Shown here in pieces: positions 8,517 to 17,826 of a stretch of 64,000 bases of DNA. Under the pieces are notes generated by a model. That model did not search any database and was not told the DNA's origin. It saw nothing but the letters and a program-made list of their open reading frames with translations. The DNA is from Bacteroidota bacterium (GTDB lineage Bacteria; Bacteroidota; Bacteroidia; Bacteroidales; Porphyromonadaceae): NCBI GenBank assembly GCA_023396255.1, contig JAEWWU010000013.1, positions 62,001 to 126,000 of the forward strand, written 5' to 3'. Each line of letters opens with the position of its first letter. The stretch's first letter is position 1. Made by a program: the position numbers and the translations under genes.

Positions 8517-10037
8517 CTATCTAAATTGCCGAAAAGCTCCCGAAAGATGCTCCACCAAATCCGAAGCCACTAAAGAAGCTTCGCTCTGTAAACCGGCAAA
8601 AATATCTCCGGACAAGCCGTGCATATAGTTGCCCAAAACTGCAGCTGAAACAGGCTCATATCCCTGTGCCAAGAACGAGAGAATAACACCCGTAAGCACA
8701 TCTCCGCTGCCTGCGGTAGCCATCCCCGGGTTCCCTGTCGTGTTGAATATGGTTAGTCCACGAGGTGTGCAAGTAGCAGAGTAAGCTCCCTTGAGCACTA
8801 CATAGCAACCGATTTTTTGCGCCAACTGTTTGGCCGCAATGAGGGCATCCCAGCCCTTTTTACAATTGGTTTTAGTCAAACGCTGCAATTCTCCCGGATG
8901 AGGTGTAAGAATACTGTTCTTGGGGATATCTTCGAGCAGAGAGGGATTCTCGGCGATGATATTGAGTGCATCGGCATCGATAACCATAGGTCTATCGTTT
9001 TTTTCCAACAACTCGGCTAGCATAATAGCGGTATCCGGATCTTGTCCTATGCCGGGCCCCACCCCGATGGCTGCAAAAGGTTCAATGTCGCCAATACACT
9101 GCGAAAGCAATTTATTGTGAGGGTCGAGCTTCAAGACCGCTTCGGGAACAGCTGTCTGCAATATGGCTTCGCCACAAGCCGGTACTTGGCAGGTCAATTT
9201 GCCTAAACCAGAGTGCATCGCAGCTCGCGCTCCCAATACAGCAGCCCCCATCATACCGCTCGATCCGGCAATCAGTAGGGCGTGCCCATAGTCTCCCTTA
9301 TGCGAAAAGCGCAATCGCTTGGGCAGAAGAAGAGCTATGTCGGCATCGGAAATTATGAGAAAATCCGACGGTATTTTTTTCTTACCCTCCGCACTTAATC
9401 CGATGGGTAGGGTTCTTATCTCGCCAACAAAGTCTGCATTCTCGGCAAAAAAGAACGACAGTTTGGGAAACTCAAACGTATAGGTATAGTCGGCCTGAAT
9501 AATCGCCTCGGGATTATTGCCATAGTTGTCTTCGGGAAAGAGCCCCGAAGGAATGTCCACGGCAACGACAGTAGCTTCCGAATCATTGATATAGCGAACC
9601 AACTGCTCATATCCCCCCTGCAATGGACGATTGAGTCCGGTACCGAAAAGGGCATCTATGACCACCGTATCGGCAGAAAGAAAGGGGGGTTGCAAATGAT
9701 CTTCCACCTCCGAGAAGTCACCCCCTCCCGCACCAACGTACAAGTCTCTCTTATTGCGACACTCTTGGGAAGCCTGCCCGTTCTTATCGAACAAGAAGAC
9801 GTGCACCCTATACCCTTCCTCAACTAAAATACGCCCTATGGTAAGCCCATCGGCTCCATTATTTCCGGGCCCGGCAAAAATCACCACAGAAAGAGTTCCC
9901 GGAGAAAAGGAGCGCACAAACTCGTTGCAAAAAGTTCGTGAAGCTCGCTCTATGAGATCTTCCGAAGAGATAGGTTCGTGTTCTATGGTATAGCGATCCA
10001 ATTCGGCTATACGAGAATCTGTGAAAATCTTATTCAT
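8517..10037 (-). CDS. nnr: Bifunctional NAD(P)H-hydrate epimerase / ADP-dependent dehydratase
   Basis: 506 residues. The N-terminal half (about 1-215) is a YjeF_N epimerase domain (GPGNNGADGL near residue 55, DALFGTGL). The C-terminal half (about 235-506) is the carbohydrate-kinase-like dehydratase (LIAGSSGMMGAA, GPGIG, TPHPGE, GNPGMATAGSGDVLTG, where the final Asp is the usual catalytic residue). The enzyme repairs damaged hydrated NADH and NADPH. Length fits the usual two-domain bacterial form. It has its own downstream terminator and 196 bp separate it from the next upstream gene, so it may be its own unit. Confidence 0.95.
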   Translation of the reverse strand: MNKIFTDSRIAELDRYTIEHEPISSEDLIERASRTFCNEFVRSFSPGTLSVVIFAGPGNNGADGLTIGRILVEEGYRVHVFLFDKNGQASQECRNKRDLYVGAGGGDFSEVEDHLQPPFLSADTVVIDALFGTGLNRPLQGGYEQLVRYINDSEATVVAVDIPSGLFPEDNYGNNPEAIIQADYTYTFEFPKLSFFFAENADFVGEIRTLPIGLSAEGKKKIPSDFLIISDADIALLLPKRLRFSHKGDYGHALLIAGSSGMMGAAVLGARAAMHSGLGKLTCQVPACGEAILQTAVPEAVLKLDPHNKLLSQCIGDIEPFAAIGVGPGIGQDPDTAIMLAELLEKNDRPMVIDADALNIIAENPSLLEDIPKNSILTPHPGELQRLTKTNCKKGWDALIAAKQLAQKIGCYVVLKGAYSATCTPRGLTIFNTTGNPGMATAGSGDVLTGVILSFLAQGYEPVSAAVLGNYMHGLSGDIFAGLQSEASLVASDLVEHLSGAFRQFR

Positions 10038-10233
10038 AAGAGAATTTTTTGTCTGTTGAGGAGAAAAACATCAATCTACTTGCCCCAATCAAATTACATC
10101 TGTCGACTGCTAGTCTATGTATCCTCTGTCGAAACAAATAGCATAAGTACATCTACAAGTTCTTTCGTAAATCTGTAGCCACGGAGTTTTTACGCCAAAT
10201 ACTTTTTCCAACAAATTAAAGACACATTACACT

Positions 10234-11298
10234 CTATTCTTCTGTGTATCTCTTGACTGCTTGGATAAGTTCTTCTTGCAATCCATAAATATCATCCAAA
10301 GCCTCAATCTTATGCTTTGTTTCCTTTTTATCTGCATCAAATATGCCTATAGCCTTGTTTGCTGTGTTGAAGTAAACTCGACAGATAGGTTTTCTGTTAT
10401 TATCATCGCAAAATATGGCAAAATAGGATTGAGCATCCCTATATGTAATACGGTCTGCTTGTATGTAATTACGCAAAATTGATTTCACAATGTAGAAACT
10501 CTCTAATTCCTCTTCCGTTGTTACAATTTTGCTCTCCTCCTGCTCTGTGTCATCGTTTTTTTCTTCCGCTACCCTTTCCCTATTCTCTGTTGATTGTATG
10601 GCAATGTTTAACCTCTCGGACATTACATCATTGATGTGATTTGCAAAAGAGCGTTTTACAAGATCTGTGAATTGTTCAAGTACTTTTTGTGTTATCACTC
10701 CATCATACACCTGTTTCGTAAGCATCTTTACCATTTCGTTTGTCGGTGATGCAAACTCCTTTTTGATTACAGACTTCAATTCTGCCATATATTTCAGTTC
10801 ACTGGCGGAACTGAGGATGTTGTCCACATCGAAATACGACTTGTGGAACTTCTTTACCTCTTCTATTTGCGCTTCCCTCAGATTATCGAGATTCACTTCA
10901 AGAAAAGGCATTTCATCCATAATATTAGGTTTAGCCAAATCTGTATAGAAGCGATACACAATACCATTTGTCAATACACCGAACTTTGCCTTTGAAGCAA
11001 CAAAGTATTTTTGTAACTGCGTGCTGTGCAAATTTAAATCTTGTCGCCAATGTTTGCATTCAAAAAGCATAATTGGCTCACCATCCTTCATTATGGCATA
11101 GTCTATCTTTTCTCCCTTCTTTTTGATGAGATCGCAATCTAATTCCGGTACCACTTCCATTGGGTCGAATACATCATATCCGAGCATTTGGATAAAAGGC
11201 ATAATGAATGCCGTTTTTGTAGCTTCTTCCGTTGCTATCTGTTCCTTTCGTTTTGAAATGCGGTCTACAAGTTGCTTGAAATAGTCTTTGAAGTCCAT
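10234..11298 (-). CDS. Solitary HsdR_N-type nuclease-domain protein
   Basis: 354 residues. The N-terminal part resembles the nuclease domain of type I restriction R subunits: helix with EATKTAFIMPFIQMLGYDVFDP, then KIDYAIMKDGEPIMLFECKHW. The Asp of KIDY and the ECK triad match a PD-(D/E)xK active site (about residues 67-85). No helicase motor follows, and no hsdM or hsdS gene is nearby, so this is not a complete restriction system. The middle contains a charged stretch rich in Glu (EEKNDDTEQEES). Composition looks more AT-rich than its neighbours, and it separates lpxA from nnr, both of which suggest an acquired gene. Solitary proteins of this type occur in many genomes; function is unknown. 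Confidence 0.75.
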   Translation of the reverse strand: MDFKDYFKQLVDRISKRKEQIATEEATKTAFIMPFIQMLGYDVFDPMEVVPELDCDLIKKKGEKIDYAIMKDGEPIMLFECKHWRQDLNLHSTQLQKYFVASKAKFGVLTNGIVYRFYTDLAKPNIMDEMPFLEVNLDNLREAQIEEVKKFHKSYFDVDNILSSASELKYMAELKSVIKKEFASPTNEMVKMLTKQVYDGVITQKVLEQFTDLVKRSFANHINDVMSERLNIAIQSTENRERVAEEKNDDTEQEESKIVTTEEELESFYIVKSILRNYIQADRITYRDAQSYFAIFCDDNNRKPICRVYFNTANKAIGIFDADKKETKHKIEALDDIYGLQEELIQAVKRYTEE

Positions 11299-11405
11299 AA
11301 TGTTGTCTAATAAAATTCTATCGATCGTTGTACATACCTTGGTATTTTTCCTGACCGGGTCATCACTTTATTGTACCGGAGCACATATAGCTACCACTCA
11401 ATACT

Positions 11406-12203
11406 CTACTCCATACTGCCACGCACAATACCCCGTTCGCTGTTCTTTATGAAGTCAAGGATAAGGTTGCGTTCATAACAATCGGCATAGTTCTTTTCTA
11501 TCTCTTTGAGAACCTCCGTCTTATTCATTCCACTTTGGTAGAGCAAACGGTAGATGTCGTTGATGAGAAATATTTGCTCGTTTTGAAATCCTCTGCGACG
11601 TAACCCCACCGAATTGATTCCACAATAGCTAATAGGTTCACGCCCGATGAGTGTATAAGGTGGAATGTCCTTACCCACTCGCGAACCGCCTTGAATCATA
11701 ACGTGTTGCGATATGCGCACAAATTGATGAATCAACACTCCGCCACTGATGGTAGAAAAGTCATCAATCTCTACCTCTCCGGCAATTTGCGTTCCATTAC
11801 CGATAATGAGGCTGTTTCCCAAGACACAGTCGTGCGCAACGTGGCAGTATGCCATAATAAGGCAGTTGTCTCCAACCCGTGTTGTATTGCGAGAAGCTGT
11901 TCCCCTATTGATGGTTACAAACTCGCGCAGCGTGGTATGGTTGCCAATCACAGCGGTAGTTTCTTCCCCTTTGAACTTGAGGTCTTGCGGTATATTGCCC
12001 ACCACGGCATAGGGGTGTACCTGACAGTGCTGTCCTATGCGGGAGCCACTTTTAATAATAGCCCCCTGGTGGATATGTGTATAATCTCCTATAACGGTGT
12101 TTGGCTCTACCGTGGCAAAAGCATCGATCTGAACTCCGATGCCTATCTGTGCATCGGGATGCACAACTGCCAAAGAACTGATAAGAGCTGTTTCTTGTTC
12201 CAT
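11406..12203 (-). CDS. lpxA: UDP-N-acetylglucosamine acyltransferase
   Basis: 265 residues. A left-handed beta-helix of hexapeptide repeats starts at the N-terminus (AQIGIGVQIDAF, ITIHQGA-like turns) and carries the LpxA segments TVNRGT-like FVTINRGTASRNTTRVG and MAYCHVAHDCVLGN with the catalytic His in the HVAHD region. A helical C-terminal domain follows (INDIYRLLYQSGMN). It transfers the 3-hydroxyacyl chain from ACP to UDP-GlcNAc, the first step of lipid A synthesis. Its start codon is 1 bp from the end of lpxC-fabZ, so translation is probably coupled. Confidence 0.95.
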   Translation of the reverse strand: MEQETALISSLAVVHPDAQIGIGVQIDAFATVEPNTVIGDYTHIHQGAIIKSGSRIGQHCQVHPYAVVGNIPQDLKFKGEETTAVIGNHTTLREFVTINRGTASRNTTRVGDNCLIMAYCHVAHDCVLGNSLIIGNGTQIAGEVEIDDFSTISGGVLIHQFVRISQHVMIQGGSRVGKDIPPYTLIGREPISYCGINSVGLRRRGFQNEQIFLINDIYRLLYQSGMNKTEVLKEIEKNYADCYERNLILDFIKNSERGIVRGSME

Positions 12204-12204
12204 T

Positions 12205-13590
12205 TTACTGTTGATTTATTACGATTTGCGCCATAAAATCGGCTTCACAAACCAGTTTGTTGCCCACAAAAGCCAATCCGCGCATATTGGCAACCCCTCT
12301 GCGGATTTCGCTCATCATACGCAATTTGAATACGAGCGTATCTCCGGGAACCACCTTTTGGCGAAATTTAACTCCGTCAATCTTAAGAAAGTAGGTGGAA
12401 CAATCCTTGGGTTGTCCCATCTGATACAATACCAAAACCCCTCCAGTTTGTGCCATAGCCTCCACGATCAATACGCCCGGCATAACAGGTTCTTCGGGAA
12501 AGTGCCCTACAAAGAATGGTTCATTGCCAGTAACACTCTTAACTCCTACAACGTATTCCTTGCCCATTTCCACCACCTTATCGACCAACAAGAACGGATA
12601 ACGGTGTGGCAATAACTGCTTAATGGCATTGATATCGAGCAGGGGAGCCTTATCGGGATCATAGCACGGAGCCTGACACTCTATACTCTTGAGTTCTTTA
12701 CGAATTTCTTTGGCTGCCTGTGTGTTGATCGTATGCCCGGGAGCATTGGCGATGATATGCCCCTTGATGAACTTTCCGCACAGAGCCAAGTCGCCCACTA
12801 CATCCAACAGTTTATGCACTGCGGGTTCATTGGAAAATTGATCCTTAGCATTGAGCAACCCCATTTCTCCAATACGAGAAGAATCTATAGAAGGCAACAG
12901 CTGCAATAGCTGCTCCTGTTCCTCCGATGAGAGCACAGAGTCGCTGATGACAAGAGCATTGCTCAAGTCTCCGCCCTTGATAAGCCCCTGCTTCAACAAC
13001 GGCAATATCTCTCTGACAAAGACAAAAGTGCGTGCCGGAGCCACTTTTTCGGCATAAGTATCGACCCCCTGCATAGAGGCATACTGATTTGACAAGAATA
13101 CCGACGGAAAAGATATATGCACATCCACCCCAAATTCATCATCGGGCAAAAGGACGATAGACGAGTCTCCCTCCGGAGCTTTAACCTCGACGCGCTTTTT
13201 GACCACATAATACTCGCGCTCGGTTTTTTGCTCTACCAACCCTACTCGAGCAATCTCCCGAACATAGGGCAAAGCACTTCCATCCAAAATAGGGAACTCG
13301 GGAGCATTGATCTCCATACGGCAATTGTCCACCCCCATAGCGTAAAGAGCACTCAAACAGTGTTCTATGGTCCCGGCGGTAACTTCTCCTTTTTTGAGCA
13401 AGGTTCCCCGCTGGGTGGACTGAACAAACTCTGCCAAGGCTTTTATTTCCGGCTTCCCCTCAAGGTCTGTACGACAAATGGTATAGCCCTCATTCTCCTC
13501 TGCCGGGCAAAGAGTCAATGTTACATCAAGACCCGTGTGGAGCCCTTTGCCACAAAACGATATGGATTCTTTCAGTGTTTGTTGAAGCAT
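12205..13590 (-). CDS. lpxC-fabZ: Fused UDP-3-O-acyl-GlcNAc deacetylase / 3-hydroxyacyl-ACP dehydratase
   Basis: 461 residues from the ATG at 13590; an alternative ATG at 13611 would add seven residues and overlap lpxD. I prefer 13590 because homologues begin close to QQTLKESISFCGKGLHTG. Residues 1 to about 300 are LpxC, with zinc-ligand signatures TIEHCLSALYAMG and HKLLDVVGDLAL. Residues from about 315 are FabZ (LLPHRYPFLLVDKVVE, GHFPEEPVMPGVL, EAMAQTGG). This fusion is a hallmark of Bacteroidetes. LpxC catalyses the committed step of lipid A synthesis; FabZ dehydrates 3-hydroxyacyl-ACP, so the fusion holds both uses of the same acyl precursor in one chain. It lies between lpxD and lpxA in one operon. 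Confidence 0.95.
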   Translation of the reverse strand: MLQQTLKESISFCGKGLHTGLDVTLTLCPAEENEGYTICRTDLEGKPEIKALAEFVQSTQRGTLLKKGEVTAGTIEHCLSALYAMGVDNCRMEINAPEFPILDGSALPYVREIARVGLVEQKTEREYYVVKKRVEVKAPEGDSSIVLLPDDEFGVDVHISFPSVFLSNQYASMQGVDTYAEKVAPARTFVFVREILPLLKQGLIKGGDLSNALVISDSVLSSEEQEQLLQLLPSIDSSRIGEMGLLNAKDQFSNEPAVHKLLDVVGDLALCGKFIKGHIIANAPGHTINTQAAKEIRKELKSIECQAPCYDPDKAPLLDINAIKQLLPHRYPFLLVDKVVEMGKEYVVGVKSVTGNEPFFVGHFPEEPVMPGVLIVEAMAQTGGVLVLYQMGQPKDCSTYFLKIDGVKFRQKVVPGDTLVFKLRMMSEIRRGVANMRGLAFVGNKLVCEADFMAQIVINQQ

Positions 13591-13594
13591 AATT

Positions 13595-14632
13595 CTATTC
13601 TTTTGAAGCATTTTTAATTTCTCTTTCCAATTGATCTACCCGACGAAGCAACTCGGGTAATTGTGCCAAAGCCGCATAAGCACGCATAGCGGTGGGAAAT
13701 TCCATAGCGGGAGAGCCCAAAAGACGACTTCCCGAAGGCACGTTGCCGATGACTCCGCTCTGTCCTCCCAGCTGCACTCTGTCCCCCACGGATATATGTC
13801 CAGGCAGACCGCTTTGTCCTCCAAACTGGCACCAATCCCCCACAGTACAGCTTCCTGCAATGCCGACTTGTGCAGCCATAACCGTATGCTGACCTATGCG
13901 ACAATTGTGCGCCACTTGAATTAAGTTATCCAACTTGGTGCCCCTGCCCACCACGGTAGCTCCCATAACGGCTCGGTCGATACAGGTATTGGCTCCAATC
14001 TCTACATCATCTTCTATCTCCACGTGTCCCAATTGTGGTATTTTGTCATATCCTTCTTTGGTCGGAGCAAAGCCAAAGCCATCTGCACCAATTACACAGC
14101 CGGCGTGGAGAATGCAATTCTTACCCACCACAGTACCGGCATAAAGCGTTACGTGGGGATGGAGTACAGTATTATCTGCCACCTTGCAGTCTCTACCTAT
14201 ATATACGTAAGGGTAAAGAATACAGCCCTTACCAATAGAAGCCCCCTCCTCGATACACACAAAAGCACCGATACTGCAATCATCAGGGACAAGGACAGAC
14301 GAGGCCACCACGGCCGAGGAATGGACCCCGGGAGTCTGTTGTTTAGAAACATCTCCCTGCACCATTTTCAGCAAAACGGCCAAAGCTTCGTAGGGATCGG
14401 ACACCCGTATAAGAGTAGCCCCAACTGGCTCACGAGGAACAAAATCGAGCGACACCAACACCGCCGAAGCCTTGGTCGTATAAATGAATGGCTCGTACTT
14501 ACTGTTGGCAAGAAAGGTAAGATCGCCCTCTGCGGCTTCCTCTATTTTACCAAACGAATGGAGCAGTACAGAGCTATCGCCCTCTACTGCTCCATTCAAT
14601 ATATCCGCTATATCCCGCGCAGAAAATTGCAT
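13595..14632 (-). CDS. lpxD: UDP-3-O-acylglucosamine N-acyltransferase
   Basis: 345 residues. The frame is open further upstream, but the ATG at 14632 (MQFSARDIADILNG) fits the family and lies 19 bp after pyrF. The N-terminal LpxD domain (about 1-100, with KIEEAAEGDLTFLAN) is followed by many hexapeptide repeats and the signature VIGADGFGFAP with IPQLGHVEIEDDVEIGANTCIDR. The catalytic His lies in the NLIQVAHNCRIG segment. It adds the N-linked acyl chain to UDP-3-O-acyl-glucosamine in lipid A synthesis. Confidence 0.95.
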   Translation of the reverse strand: MQFSARDIADILNGAVEGDSSVLLHSFGKIEEAAEGDLTFLANSKYEPFIYTTKASAVLVSLDFVPREPVGATLIRVSDPYEALAVLLKMVQGDVSKQQTPGVHSSAVVASSVLVPDDCSIGAFVCIEEGASIGKGCILYPYVYIGRDCKVADNTVLHPHVTLYAGTVVGKNCILHAGCVIGADGFGFAPTKEGYDKIPQLGHVEIEDDVEIGANTCIDRAVMGATVVGRGTKLDNLIQVAHNCRIGQHTVMAAQVGIAGSCTVGDWCQFGGQSGLPGHISVGDRVQLGGQSGVIGNVPSGSRLLGSPAMEFPTAMRAYAALAQLPELLRRVDQLEREIKNASKE

Positions 14633-14651
14633 AAGACCTATTTTTACATTC

Positions 14652-15482
14652 TTAGATAATTCCACGAGATACAAGAGCCTCCTCCATTTGCCTGCGCAAC
14701 TGCTCTGCCTCATATTTGGCAACCGTGGCAAAACGTTCCGATGAATCGGCATAAATAATTGCTCGTGACGAATTGACGATAAGCCCACAGTCATCGGTCA
14801 TTGCATACTGCACCAAAGCACCAAAGTCTCCGCCTTGTGCCCCAATTCCGGGAACCAACAAGAAAGCTTCGGGAGCCGCCTTACGTACTTGTTGCAACAT
14901 ATCGGACTGCGTTGCTCCAACAACCAACATCAAGCGATCCGAATTCTCCCAGGTCTGCGAGGTTTCTATCACCCTCTCGAAGAGATATTTGCCTTCCTCA
15001 TCGCGGAGCATCTGAAAATCCTTAGCACCCTCATTAGAGGTCAATGCCAACAAAATAACCCATTTGTCTTTGTAAGAAAGGAAGGGGCTGACACTGTCTT
15101 TACCCATATAAGGTGCCACCGTAATGGCATCAACCTTAAAGTGTTCGAAAAACGACCGAGCGTACATCAAACTGGTATTGCCTATATCCCCGCGCTTGGC
15201 ATCGGCTATAATGAAAATTTCCGGATAATGCTCCCGAATATAATTGATAGTTTGCTCCAATACGGAAAAACCGAAAGCTCCCAGTGTTTCGTAAAAAGCA
15301 ACATTGAGTTTGTAGGCAATACAAGAAGAGGCCGTAGCATCTATGATCTCCTTATTAAAGTCGAACATAGGATTATCGCCACGCAAAAGGTGCTGCGGAA
15401 TCTTGCGAATATCGGTATCCAGACCTACACACAAAAAAGAACGCTTGCTCTTGATTTGTTCTACAATTTCTTCTCTCGTCAT
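14652..15482 (-). CDS. pyrF: Orotidine 5'-phosphate decarboxylase
   Basis: 276 residues from the ATG at 15482 (MTREEIVEQIKSKRSFLCVG); an in-frame ATG further upstream adds a lysine/arginine-rich leader unlike the family. The longer bacterial subfamily is indicated by VGLDTDIRKIPQHL near the start, the catalytic DAKRGDIGNT (about residues 95-104) and the phosphate-binding end VPGIGAQGGDFG with NSSRAI. It forms UMP in pyrimidine synthesis. It sits between prfA and lpxD on the same strand with short gaps. Confidence 0.95.
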   Translation of the reverse strand: MTREEIVEQIKSKRSFLCVGLDTDIRKIPQHLLRGDNPMFDFNKEIIDATASSCIAYKLNVAFYETLGAFGFSVLEQTINYIREHYPEIFIIADAKRGDIGNTSLMYARSFFEHFKVDAITVAPYMGKDSVSPFLSYKDKWVILLALTSNEGAKDFQMLRDEEGKYLFERVIETSQTWENSDRLMLVVGATQSDMLQQVRKAAPEAFLLVPGIGAQGGDFGALVQYAMTDDCGLIVNSSRAIIYADSSERFATVAKYEAEQLRRQMEEALVSRGII

Positions 15483-15526
15483 AGTATGGTTTTGTATCTT
15501 AATTCTTCTATTTTCTGAGGTTCTGT

Positions 15527-16633
15527 TCAAGCCATTGCAGCCTCTTTCATACGCTCGGCATTCTCCGCTACAATAAGAGCATCTATAATCGACTGCAAAT
15601 CTCCGCCCAAGATCGCCGGGAGGTTGTGCACGGTAAGCCCTATTCGATGGTCCGTAACTCGCCCCTGAGGAAAGTTATAAGTTCGTATCTTGGCGGAACG
15701 GTCTCCGGTAGACACCATTGTCTTGCGCTTGGAGGCAATCTCATCTAAATATTTCTGGTACTCCATATTGTATATTCTGGAGCGCAATTCAATCAAAGCC
15801 TTAGCTTTGTTCTTCAATTGAGACTTTTGGTCTTGGCACTGCACCATAATCCCCGTAGGGATGTGCACCAAACGAACTGCCGAATAAGTGGTATTAACAC
15901 TCTGCCCACCGGCTCCGCTGGAGCAATAAGTATCTACCCGTATATCACTCTCTTTAACTTCCACATCGAACTCATCTGCCTCCGGCAACACAGCCACCGT
16001 CGCTGCCGATGTATGGATGCGCCCCTGCGTCTCGGTCTGAGGCACGCGTTGAACACGGTGCACCCCCGACTCATACTTTAGGATTCCATAAACGTTTTCT
16101 CCGGTTACATCGAAAACAATCTCTTTATATCCCCCGGTAGTTCCCTCGGTAAAACTGCTCAAAGCCACACTCCACCCTCTGGATTCACAATAGCGTGTGT
16201 ACATCTTAAAGAGGTCGCCGGCAAACAGAGCGGCTTCGTCTCCTCCCGTACCAGCGCGAATCTCCACAATGGCATTCTTACCATCCTCAGGATCACCGGG
16301 CAAAAGAAGCAGTTTAATTTCTTCCTCCACAACCGGCAAAGCTCCCCGGCACTCCTCTACTGTTTCACGTGCCATTTGGCGCAATTCTTCGTCCGACTCT
16401 CCCTCGTGCAGCATATCTTGCGCCTCCTGCAACTGAGCCAGCAGAGTGCGATACTTATCAGCTGCCGAGAGGATATCTTGCAAACGATTGTACTCTTTGC
16501 TCAACGTGGTAAAACGCTTGGCATCGGCAATCACAGCCGGGTCTGTAATGAGGGTACCCAGCTCCTCGAAACGAGCAGCCAAATCGGCAATCTTACCTAA
16601 AAGAGCATTCTTGTTGTCTACCGCCTCTGCCAT
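15527..16633 (-). CDS. prfA: Peptide chain release factor 1
   Basis: 368 residues from the ATG at 16633, which shares its A with the TGA stop of purM, indicating coupled translation; a TTG one codon upstream is less likely. The universal GGQ peptidyl-hydrolysis motif is in SSGAGGQSVNTTYSAVR, and the stop-codon-reading PxT tripeptide is in RVPQTETQGRIHTSAAT, which identifies RF1 (UAA/UAG) rather than RF2. Length fits RF1. Confidence 0.95.
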   Translation of the reverse strand: MAEAVDNKNALLGKIADLAARFEELGTLITDPAVIADAKRFTTLSKEYNRLQDILSAADKYRTLLAQLQEAQDMLHEGESDEELRQMARETVEECRGALPVVEEEIKLLLLPGDPEDGKNAIVEIRAGTGGDEAALFAGDLFKMYTRYCESRGWSVALSSFTEGTTGGYKEIVFDVTGENVYGILKYESGVHRVQRVPQTETQGRIHTSAATVAVLPEADEFDVEVKESDIRVDTYCSSGAGGQSVNTTYSAVRLVHIPTGIMVQCQDQKSQLKNKAKALIELRSRIYNMEYQKYLDEIASKRKTMVSTGDRSAKIRTYNFPQGRVTDHRIGLTVHNLPAILGGDLQSIIDALIVAENAERMKEAAMA

Positions 16634-17805
16634 CAATAAGTAAGAATCCCGTAGGGTGAATTGATTTGTAAGCTATTGGTATCTGCATCCTCTACATAAC
16701 CGATCACTTTGGCCTCTATTCCAAATGAATTCGCCACATCAATAACAACTCCAGCCTCTGCTGGTTGTACATAAAGTTCCAAACGATGCCCCATATTGAA
16801 TACCTGGTACAATTCGTGCGGATCGGCACCACTCTCCTTGGCTATCAAATCGAACAGCGGCGGAACCGGCAATAGTCTCTCTTTTACAATCCTCTTGTTG
16901 TGCACGAAATGCATCACTTTGGTTTGGGCTCCCCCCGTGCAGTGCACCATACCGTGAATATCGCTTACCGGCATTACGGACAAGAGTTTGGCAATCACAG
17001 GAGCATAGGTACGTGTGGGTGAAAGAATCAACTGCCCCACATTGCACCCCGTTCCGGGGACTTCGTCCAAAAGACGCTTAGACCCACAATATGCCAATTC
17101 GGCAGGCATTTGGTTATCGTAACTTTCGGGATAAAGATCTCGTAAATAGGCGGACAGCACATCGTGGCGGGCACTGGTGAGACCATTGCTTCCCATTCCT
17201 CCATTGTAAGCCGTTTCGTAAGAAGCGGTGCCGTAAGAAGCCAAAGCCACAATGACATCACCGTCCGCTATGCGTCCGTTATCGATCACTTTGTTGCGTG
17301 GCATACGGCACGTAACCGTGCTATCTACGATGACCGTGCGCACCAAGTCTCCCACATCGGCGGTCTCCCCTCCCGTGGAATAGATTCCTACACCAAAGTC
17401 TCGCAAATTTTGCAAAAACTCTTCAGTTCCGTTGATGATAGCCGCCACCACCTCTCCGGGAATGAGTCTTTTGTTGCGCCCGATGGTCGAAGAGAGCAGG
17501 ATGTTGTCCAACGCCCCAACACACAAAAGGTCGTCCAGATTCATTACAATGGCATCTTGGGCTATTCCTTTCCAGACACTCAAGTCTCCGGTTTCTTTCC
17601 AATAGATGTAAGCCAAACTTGATTTAGTCCCTGCTCCGTCGGCGTGCATCAGACAACAGTAATTGTCGTCTCCACCCAATATATCGGGAATAATTTTACA
17701 AAAAGCTTGTGGATAAAGCCCCTTGTCTATATTCTTAATTGCGTTGTGAACATCTTCCTTTGCGGCCGAAACGCCCCGCCGGTTATATCTGTCGGTTGTT
17801 GCCAT
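16633..17805 (-). CDS. purM: Phosphoribosylformylglycinamidine cyclo-ligase (AIR synthase)
   Basis: 390 residues, the longer Bacteroidetes form of AIR synthase. The N-terminal half has MHADGAGTKSSLAYIYWKETGD and DDLLCVGALDN; the Gly-rich segment GIYSTGGETADVGDLVRTV is characteristic. The C-terminal half has ISDIHGMVHCTGGAQTK-type residues and FNMGHRLELYV. It closes the imidazole ring in purine synthesis. Its stop overlaps the prfA start by one base and it lies 21 bp after the GH73 gene. Confidence 0.93.
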   Translation of the reverse strand: MATTDRYNRRGVSAAKEDVHNAIKNIDKGLYPQAFCKIIPDILGGDDNYCCLMHADGAGTKSSLAYIYWKETGDLSVWKGIAQDAIVMNLDDLLCVGALDNILLSSTIGRNKRLIPGEVVAAIINGTEEFLQNLRDFGVGIYSTGGETADVGDLVRTVIVDSTVTCRMPRNKVIDNGRIADGDVIVALASYGTASYETAYNGGMGSNGLTSARHDVLSAYLRDLYPESYDNQMPAELAYCGSKRLLDEVPGTGCNVGQLILSPTRTYAPVIAKLLSVMPVSDIHGMVHCTGGAQTKVMHFVHNKRIVKERLLPVPPLFDLIAKESGADPHELYQVFNMGHRLELYVQPAEAGVVIDVANSFGIEAKVIGYVEDADTNSLQINSPYGILTY

Positions 17806-17826
17806 TACTTATCTGTCAGCTCTTGT

